A stretch of 64,000 bases of DNA, taken from the NCBI GenBank assembly GCA_017404935.1, contig JAFRBI010000011.1, positions 1 through 64,000 on the forward strand, read 5' to 3'. The notes below the pieces were generated by a model. It saw only the letters and a list, made by a program, of their open reading frames with translations. It had not been told where the DNA came from and did not search any database. This document shows, one piece after another, positions 58,626-64,000 of this stretch; within the stretch, counting starts at the first letter, position 1, and every line of letters starts with the position of its first letter. Position numbers and translations under genes: made by a program. Source of the DNA: Candidatus Saccharimonadota bacterium. GTDB lineage: Bacteria; Patescibacteriota; Saccharimonadia; Saccharimonadales; Saccharimonadaceae.

Positions 58626-58868
58626 ATGGGCATAATGGTAAATAAAGAAGATAATAAAAACGTAGATTTAGAGCGTCGAATTTCCGCAGATTTAAGAAAC
58701 AAGGCTGTAGAAACTTTTGACGATGGCGAGGTAACTGATTTTGCTAGTGATTCAGAATATATCCGTGAAACTACCAAAACCAATCGTTTTGCTTGGGTAT
58801 GGATTGTGCTTATCGTTCTTGCAATTATTTCACTCGTAATTATATTTACGCCAGCATCGCGTGGTTAA
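58626..58868 (+). CDS. small single-pass membrane protein
   Basis: 80 aa (ATG 58626; ATG 58635 also possible). A charged N-terminal half (DLERRISADLRNKAVETF) is followed by one membrane helix FAWVWIVLIVLAIISLVIIF near the C-terminus. AGGAAAA serves as ribosome site, and TGCTATAAT lies upstream. It lies directly before the 925-aa protein gene. Function unknown. Confidence 0.65.
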   Translation: MGIMVNKEDNKNVDLERRISADLRNKAVETFDDGEVTDFASDSEYIRETTKTNRFAWVWIVLIVLAIISLVIIFTPASRG

Positions 58869-58901
58869 TTTTTAGCATAAGTGATATAATATATATTATA
58901 T

Positions 58902-61679
58902 ATGGTGGCTGAAAACGACCCGTATAATGATGTAAAAAAATCTGAGCAGCAAGGTGTTCGGCCAGAATTTTTGGGTGAAAAAGAAGATAAAAAAGAGGGC
59001 GGCAGTAAAGCTGCTGGGGTTTTAGGTGCTGCTGAAACTGCTGCTAGTGTGGCAATGGCTGCAAAGGGTGGTAAAGCTCCGACGGGTGGTTTTTATAATA
59101 AAACTCAAACTAATAACAAGGCTGATGAAGGTGGAAGCAAAGCTGGGTCTAAGGGTGCCAAAATGGCCCTTGCGGCCGGTGCACCAATTTTAATTTTGTT
59201 GCTTGCTATTGGCGGAATTATATTTTTGATTGTTGGACTTCCGGTTTTGATGATCGGAGGGATAGACTTTAATTTGATGGAAGTTTTGGGTTTTGGAGAC
59301 ACGATAGGAATTTTGGAAGAGCAGGGTGAATATGTGACGGCGGAATTTGCCAAAAATGGCGAAATGCCAAATGAATATTTTAAAGATTTGGTAGCAAATG
59401 GTATTGATGTGGGGCAGGTCACCGCAAATGGTGATTTTATTCGGACTGATACTTATATTGCAAATATAGAAGATCGTGATGATTTGGTGGCTTCGGCGAG
59501 TGGGTTTAATTATGTTTCTGATGAAGAAGGGGAGCTCGCGATGCTTTGGGATGGTAAAGTGATTTCGGCTGATGATTTTGTGGTGGCGGTAGAGTCTGAC
59601 CCTAAACTTTATGCGGCTTATTCTGCTGCAGCTGATATTGGAACTAAATATTATTATAGTGATAAAGTGGATGAGATTTATCAAGATATGGGACTTTCTC
59701 GTGGCAATTTTAATGATTGGGAGGTGACAGGAAATTATGGTGAAGATGATGAAAAATTTTATGAGATTTTAAACACGACACTTGATAATGGTTCGGATAT
59801 TGTAGTTGGTGGGGCGCTTGATAATAACAAGGTGAACTCAAATGGTGAAGAAATGATAAAAGATGAAGATGGTGATACTCCTTGTGATAATTCGAGCGAT
59901 GGTGGGACATATTGTAGAGAGGTTTCAGAAATGTCGTCGGGGGATGCGTCTTCGCAAGTTTCAGAAAATACCAAAGAATATATTATACGTTGGGAATGGA
60001 AGAAAAACGAGGAGACTGGTCTCTATTTTTGGGAACCAATTTATAGTGATAATTCTACACAGAGAGCTTCAGAGCTTCTTAATACCGCCGTGTCTTCCAA
60101 CGAACCTTATCTTGCATCGAACGCATTTATTGTAGTGGAAGAAGCGATTCAGAGAGCTAGGGTCCAAGGAGGCGGGCCAGTCAATCACGTGATGAACGCT
60201 CTAACTCGTGGCACAGAAGTTTCGTATCAAAATGTAGAAACCGGAGGTACGGAAACTACAAATCTTTCAATTCTTGAAACTAAGAATTTTAGAGCAGCCG
60301 TGTCTGACAGTAATTATAGCCAAGAAGAGGCCCAGAATTTTGGCAGAGATAGAGTTCTTAAAACTACTGGGCAAGCTGATTCCGATATAATCAAAAAGAC
60401 TACAGTTGGGACTAGTGGTAAATCTAGCGCCAACTCGGTGGTAAGGAATGGTAAGGGTTCTGAAGCAGATTCGGAAGTGGTAGCCAAAGCCAACGAAAAT
60501 ATTGAGCTTTCGCAGTCTCAAAATAATTCAGAAACTTTTCAGAGTGTAATTGGCGGGAATAGAATTATTGAAGGCGGCTCGGTGCTTTCTAATACTATTA
60601 ATATGCACAGAATTGGCGCGATGCCATCTAACGCGGAAACAGTTGCAAAATATCATCAAGAAGTAGAAAAAGTAATGGCAAGAAAAGCTGAAGCTGAAAG
60701 GGCTACTAAAAATCCTTTTGACATTAGCTCGCCATATACCTTCCTTGGTTCTATTGTGCACAATATTGCTACTTCGGCACTTGGTAATTACAATTCGGTT
60801 TCGGGCGCGCTTTCGGCGGTAAGTTCGGTTGGCGACACGGTAGCTAAAGCTAGCGCGAATCTGGCTGGTTCTGCCACAGCAAAAAGTAGCAATGGTGAAT
60901 ATACTACGATGAGTGGATTAGGCTGTGAGACTGTGCAATCGGCTGGGGGAATTGAAGGCGATCTTTATTGCACCTCGCACAATACCGTAAACACTGACAA
61001 TATGGGTAATACTCAGGCAGATTGGGACGCTATTATAGATGAAGATGGTTTTAAAGATTTTACTCTTCTTGCGATGGATAGATATTCTTCGGTAGGGACA
61101 AAAGATGCCAGCGTTTGTGAAAAATATAATCAACTTCACGGCGGTCCATTCAAAAATATTCTTAATTTCTTTAAGGAAATGTTTGATATGTATGAAACGT
61201 GTAAAATTGAAGTTGACGATTATGACAATATCTTAGACTCAGAAAAAGAAAAGTTGGCAATATATACTGGTGGTGCATATAGTTTTGGCTCAGAGGCAAC
61301 TGAAAATATCGATCTTTATTCTGGCTATGCACTTTATTCGGAAGTAAAATCGCTTCTTTCTGGAGAAGAGAGCGCTACGGCTAAAATTCGCGATGAATAT
61401 TATAAAGAACACCCGAAGGATTATTCTGCTGCTGGCGTAATTTCGCGTCGTTCTGGCTTAACTAAAGGTGAAGCCGAAATCGCTTTGGCTTATGCGGATT
61501 ATCTTAATGTTATTGCCACCTATGATCCTTCCACACGTTTAATGACGGCTGAGCCGATTATTACATTTGAAAAACCAATTTTAAATTATCACAGCGACGA
61601 AGTAGCGCTCACGCTTTACGCTTGGTATTCTAAGCAAACCGAATACGATGACCTCAGAACCCGCAATTTTGTGGTATAA
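58902..61679 (+). CDS. large membrane-anchored surface or secretion-related protein, unknown function
   Basis: 925 aa. A charged, alanine/glycine-rich cytoplasmic part (residues 1-90) precedes one or two membrane helices (PILILLLAIGGIIFLIVGLP, about 94-115). About 800 Asn/Ser/Asp-rich residues follow outside, with cysteine pairs around TPCDNSSDGGTYC and later GCETVQSAG, CTSHN, CEKYN and CKIE. The long polar ectodomain after a basic head recalls type IV secretion-associated large proteins of Saccharibacteria, but I see no decisive motif. Its promoter has TATAAT a few bases upstream. The pheS promoter overlaps its stop codon. Confidence 0.7.
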   Translation: MVAENDPYNDVKKSEQQGVRPEFLGEKEDKKEGGSKAAGVLGAAETAASVAMAAKGGKAPTGGFYNKTQTNNKADEGGSKAGSKGAKMALAAGAPILILLLAIGGIIFLIVGLPVLMIGGIDFNLMEVLGFGDTIGILEEQGEYVTAEFAKNGEMPNEYFKDLVANGIDVGQVTANGDFIRTDTYIANIEDRDDLVASASGFNYVSDEEGELAMLWDGKVISADDFVVAVESDPKLYAAYSAAADIGTKYYYSDKVDEIYQDMGLSRGNFNDWEVTGNYGEDDEKFYEILNTTLDNGSDIVVGGALDNNKVNSNGEEMIKDEDGDTPCDNSSDGGTYCREVSEMSSGDASSQVSENTKEYIIRWEWKKNEETGLYFWEPIYSDNSTQRASELLNTAVSSNEPYLASNAFIVVEEAIQRARVQGGGPVNHVMNALTRGTEVSYQNVETGGTETTNLSILETKNFRAAVSDSNYSQEEAQNFGRDRVLKTTGQADSDIIKKTTVGTSGKSSANSVVRNGKGSEADSEVVAKANENIELSQSQNNSETFQSVIGGNRIIEGGSVLSNTINMHRIGAMPSNAETVAKYHQEVEKVMARKAEAERATKNPFDISSPYTFLGSIVHNIATSALGNYNSVSGALSAVSSVGDTVAKASANLAGSATAKSSNGEYTTMSGLGCETVQSAGGIEGDLYCTSHNTVNTDNMGNTQADWDAIIDEDGFKDFTLLAMDRYSSVGTKDASVCEKYNQLHGGPFKNILNFFKEMFDMYETCKIEVDDYDNILDSEKEKLAIYTGGAYSFGSEATENIDLYSGYALYSEVKSLLSGEESATAKIRDEYYKEHPKDYSAAGVISRRSGLTKGEAEIALAYADYLNVIATYDPSTRLMTAEPIITFEKPILNYHSDEVALTLYAWYSKQTEYDDLRTRNFVV

Positions 61680-61690
61680 TAATATATAGT

Positions 61691-62650
61691 ATGGATGAAG
61701 TAGAAAAACTCAAAAAAGAGCTAAAAGATTTGAACGCAGAATATGCGAAAATCAAAGATATTGCGCCAGAAAAGCGCAGTGAATTTGGTAAAGAGCTAAA
61801 TCTAAAAAAGATGGCTTTGATTGATAAAATTATGAAAGCCGAAAATGCTCGCACCGACGCTGAGGTAGAGGCACTTGATATTACAGCACCGTGCGCCCCA
61901 AACGAAGATTTACCTACGCTTTATCCTGCACTTCAAGGTTCATGCCATCCTTTAATGACTGAGCTAGACAGAGTTCGCGAAATTTATCAATTGATGGGCT
62001 TTGACGTAGTAGAAAGCCGTCAGTTAGACGATGAATATCATATGTTTGATTCTCTTAACTTCGCCAAAGAGCACCCAGCTCGTGATGGTTATGATACTTT
62101 TAGAACCGAAGAAGGTTTTATCCCGCCAGCTCATACTTCTACAATGCAAAACCGTGTTTTGAAACAGTTTAAATGCAAACTAGACGAAGGCAAAAATATC
62201 GCCGTGGTAGTGCCGGGCAGAGTTTATCGCAACGAAGATGTAGACGCTACGCACGAGCATACTTTTTATCAGTGTGAGGGTGTGTATGTATCCGAAGATT
62301 GCACAATGGGCCAGATGCTCGGAATTCTTAGAGAGTTCTTTGAAAAATACTATGAGCAAAAGTTAAATATCAGAACTCAGCCAGGGTATTTCCCATTTAC
62401 TGAACCAAGCTTAGAGTTTATGATCGAAAAGCCAAAATCACTTGGTGGCAAAAAAGGCGACTTCCTCGAGATGCTAGGCTGTGGGATGATTCATCCAAAC
62501 GTTCTTAAAATGGCCGGAATTGATCCTAACAAATATCACGGTTTTGCGTGGGGTGGCGGTATCGACAGGCTAGTAATGCTTCGCTACGGCTTGAAAGACG
62601 TACGTTATTTTGAAAGTGGCAATTTAAATTTCTTAAGGAATTTTAGGTAG
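61691..62650 (+). CDS. pheS: phenylalanyl-tRNA synthetase alpha subunit
   Basis: 319 aa. An N-terminal coiled coil (about residues 1-60) binds tRNA. The class II core has HPLMTELDRVREIYQLMGFDVV, FIPPAHTSTMQNRVLKQF, GRVYRNEDVDATHEHTFYQ (motif 2) and GGGIDRLVMLRYG (motif 3). It forms the alpha2beta2 enzyme with pheT. TATAAT 61675-61680 lies 10 nt before the ATG. Confidence 0.96.
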   Translation: MDEVEKLKKELKDLNAEYAKIKDIAPEKRSEFGKELNLKKMALIDKIMKAENARTDAEVEALDITAPCAPNEDLPTLYPALQGSCHPLMTELDRVREIYQLMGFDVVESRQLDDEYHMFDSLNFAKEHPARDGYDTFRTEEGFIPPAHTSTMQNRVLKQFKCKLDEGKNIAVVVPGRVYRNEDVDATHEHTFYQCEGVYVSEDCTMGQMLGILREFFEKYYEQKLNIRTQPGYFPFTEPSLEFMIEKPKSLGGKKGDFLEMLGCGMIHPNVLKMAGIDPNKYHGFAWGGGIDRLVMLRYGLKDVRYFESGNLNFLRNFR

Positions 62651-62660
62651 GGAGGAAGAT

Positions 62661-64000
62661 ATGAAAATTTCGTTAAACTGGATCAAAAAATATGTAAACG
62701 TGCCAATTTCTGATGAAGAGCTAGTTAAGTTGATTGGCGCGAGATTAGTAGAAGTAGAGGGCGTAATTGATGAGTCCGAAAAATACAATAATATATATGT
62801 AGCAAAAGTGGTTTCGGCTGAAAAAATTCCTGACACACATTTGACACTTTGTCAAATAGATGTTGGACAAAAAGAGACGGTGCAAGTGGTTTGTGGTGCG
62901 CCAAATGTGCGTGAAGGTATGCTTGCGGCGTGGATTGCGCCAGGTGCGATGGTGCCAGCATCAGTCAATGAAGATTCGCCATTTATCATTGGCAAGCGCA
63001 AAATGCTAAATAAATACGATTCTAATGGTATGCTAGCTGGTGCTGACGAGCTAGACTTTGGCGATGATCATTCTGGAATTGTAGAAATTGACCCAAATAT
63101 GGCAAAACCAGGCGATCTTCTTAAAGACGTATTTGAATTAAACGACAAAATTTTAGATATTGAAAATAAATCTCTCACCCACCGTCCAGATACTTTTGGC
63201 GTAATTGGTTTTTCCCGCGAGGTAGCAGGAATTTTGGGAGAAAGTTTTAACTTTGAATATCAAGAAACCAAACTCAAACCTTCTTCTGATTTAAAAGTAA
63301 AGATTTTGGACAAAGGAATTTGTGCTAGATACTCAGCCGTAGTTTTAGAAAAACACGGTGAAATTTCTAAAAAATATCTTTCGTGGATGGACACGATTTT
63401 GTCTAAGTCTGGGATGAAGCCAATCTCACCAGTTGTGGATGTAACGAATTTCTTAATGCTTCTTACTGGTCAGCCACTTCACGCATTTGACTATGATAAA
63501 TTTGTAAAAGTTGGTGGTTCTTCTAAGCCAGAAATTAATGTAAGACTAGCAAGAAAAGGCGAAAAGCTTGAACTCCTGGACGATACTGTAGTAGATCTGA
63601 ACGAAAACGACATCGTAATTTGTAGTGGCGACGTGCCAGTAGCGCTTGCTGGCGCAATGGGTGGCAAATCTACAATGATTGATGAAAATACCAAAAATAT
63701 TATCATTGAGTCTGCAACATTTTCACTTTATAATCTTCGCAAAACTCAAATGGCGCATGGTATCTTTTCGGAAGCGATTACGAGATTTACCAAAGGCCAA
63801 CCACCATATCAGACTTTGCGTGTAGCTGAGGCTGCGTCTGAAATGCTCGCTGGTGGTTTTAAAGTAGCTGCTGTGGCTGATACTATGAGTACTCCAGAAG
63901 AATATATAAAAGTTGCTGTAACGGTAGATGAAATCAATAATCTGCTCGGCACTAATTACGATGAAAAATTAATCGCCAAAACTCTAACTAACGTTGGGTT
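62661..64000 (+). CDS. pheT: phenylalanyl-tRNA synthetase beta subunit (5' part, runs off the window)
   Basis: About 446 codons are visible from ATG 62661, which follows GGGAGGAAG. The start MKISLNWIKKYVNV, the EMAP-like tRNA-binding domain (VVCGAPNVREGMLAAWIAPG), the B3/B4 editing domain (LTHRPDTFGVIGFSREVAG, ISPVVDVTNFLMLLTGQPLHAFD) and the B5 start (TVDEINNLLGTNYDEKL) are in order. There is no internal stop up to the window end. Confidence 0.95.
   Translation, partial: MKISLNWIKKYVNVPISDEELVKLIGARLVEVEGVIDESEKYNNIYVAKVVSAEKIPDTHLTLCQIDVGQKETVQVVCGAPNVREGMLAAWIAPGAMVPASVNEDSPFIIGKRKMLNKYDSNGMLAGADELDFGDDHSGIVEIDPNMAKPGDLLKDVFELNDKILDIENKSLTHRPDTFGVIGFSREVAGILGESFNFEYQETKLKPSSDLKVKILDKGICARYSAVVLEKHGEISKKYLSWMDTILSKSGMKPISPVVDVTNFLMLLTGQPLHAFDYDKFVKVGGSSKPEINVRLARKGEKLELLDDTVVDLNENDIVICSGDVPVALAGAMGGKSTMIDENTKNIIIESATFSLYNLRKTQMAHGIFSEAITRFTKGQPPYQTLRVAEAASEMLAGGFKVAAVADTMSTPEEYIKVAVTVDEINNLLGTNYDEKLIAKTLTNVG

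Noticed and set aside
1-64000. Alternative genetic code with UGA as glycine
   Set aside because: RF2 with its SPF motif is encoded, UGA ends at least one gene (36536), and the core proteins read through without internal UGA.

Overview
The window looks like a chromosomal segment of a Patescibacteria/CPR bacterium, most likely Candidatus Saccharibacteria (TM7). It is AT-rich and gene-dense. A MurD2-like ligase sits next to a MurL-like glutamate epimerase, uL30 is absent between S5 and L15, and ribosomal and surface proteins carry lysine-, alanine- or acid-rich tails. There is an M16 peptidase and FISUMP-type surface proteins, and many start codons lie 6-7 nt after a TATAAT box. UGA and UAA are normal stops, and an RF2 with the SPF tripeptide is present, so the SR1/Gracilibacteria code does not apply. 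The lineage call is inferred from gene content only.

Layout. 1-620: end of 23S, 5S and tandem terminators. 630-19642: housekeeping genes (nusA, RNase J, rarA, DUF167, tRNA-Val/Lys/Phe with two tRNA 3'-end remnants, hisS, a DsbA-like protein with a CPTC membrane protein, a G5/3D cell-wall protein, rsmA, serS, hpf, secA, an M16 peptidase, murL, murD2, dus). 19641-20790: a small accessory island with a 23-residue hydrophobic peptide gene facing an antisense RNA promoter, two small convergent RNAs, a MazF remnant and a leaderless BECR/CdiA-like nuclease. 20823-24700: a complete diversity-generating retroelement (DGR) with target gene and variable repeat, a MutS-like accessory gene, a reverse transcriptase and an inverted template repeat. 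The 22 differences between VR and TR all fall on template adenines. 24875-32662: prfB, then an L3-to-S8 ribosomal operon behind a pseudoknotted leader. 32689-33640: a small membrane protein and a MazF-like toxin with a convergent small RNA. 33700-50557: leuS (with an in-frame palindromic insert), a SpoU methyltransferase, glutaredoxin, L32, nusB, Nudix, rnc, S16, khpA, rpoBC, L6-L18-S5-L15 and an FKBP-like protein. 50570-53017: a two-TM protein, a broken DGR-target-like surface gene and a second copy of the 23-residue peptide module. 53016-64000: exonuclease I, ldh, surface/membrane proteins, metG, an aquaporin, a 925-residue secreted or membrane protein, pheS and the start of pheT.

The most unusual signals are non-coding. 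(1) Two copies of a type I toxin-antitoxin-like module encode a 23-aa peptide whose first 17 codons differ only synonymously. Its terminator hairpin changes by compensation, and a strong antisense promoter faces it. (2) Three related ~55-65 nt RNAs run convergent to mazF-like or toxin loci. (3) A G-rich box followed by an extended -10 promoter precedes four accessory genes. (4) A 124-nt hairpin core has several compensatory changes, and its two copies are framed by perfect 24-25 bp inverted repeats of unrelated sequence. (5) A palindromic element sits in frame inside leuS. Together with the DGR these mark out the accessory, self-modifying part of an otherwise streamlined genome.
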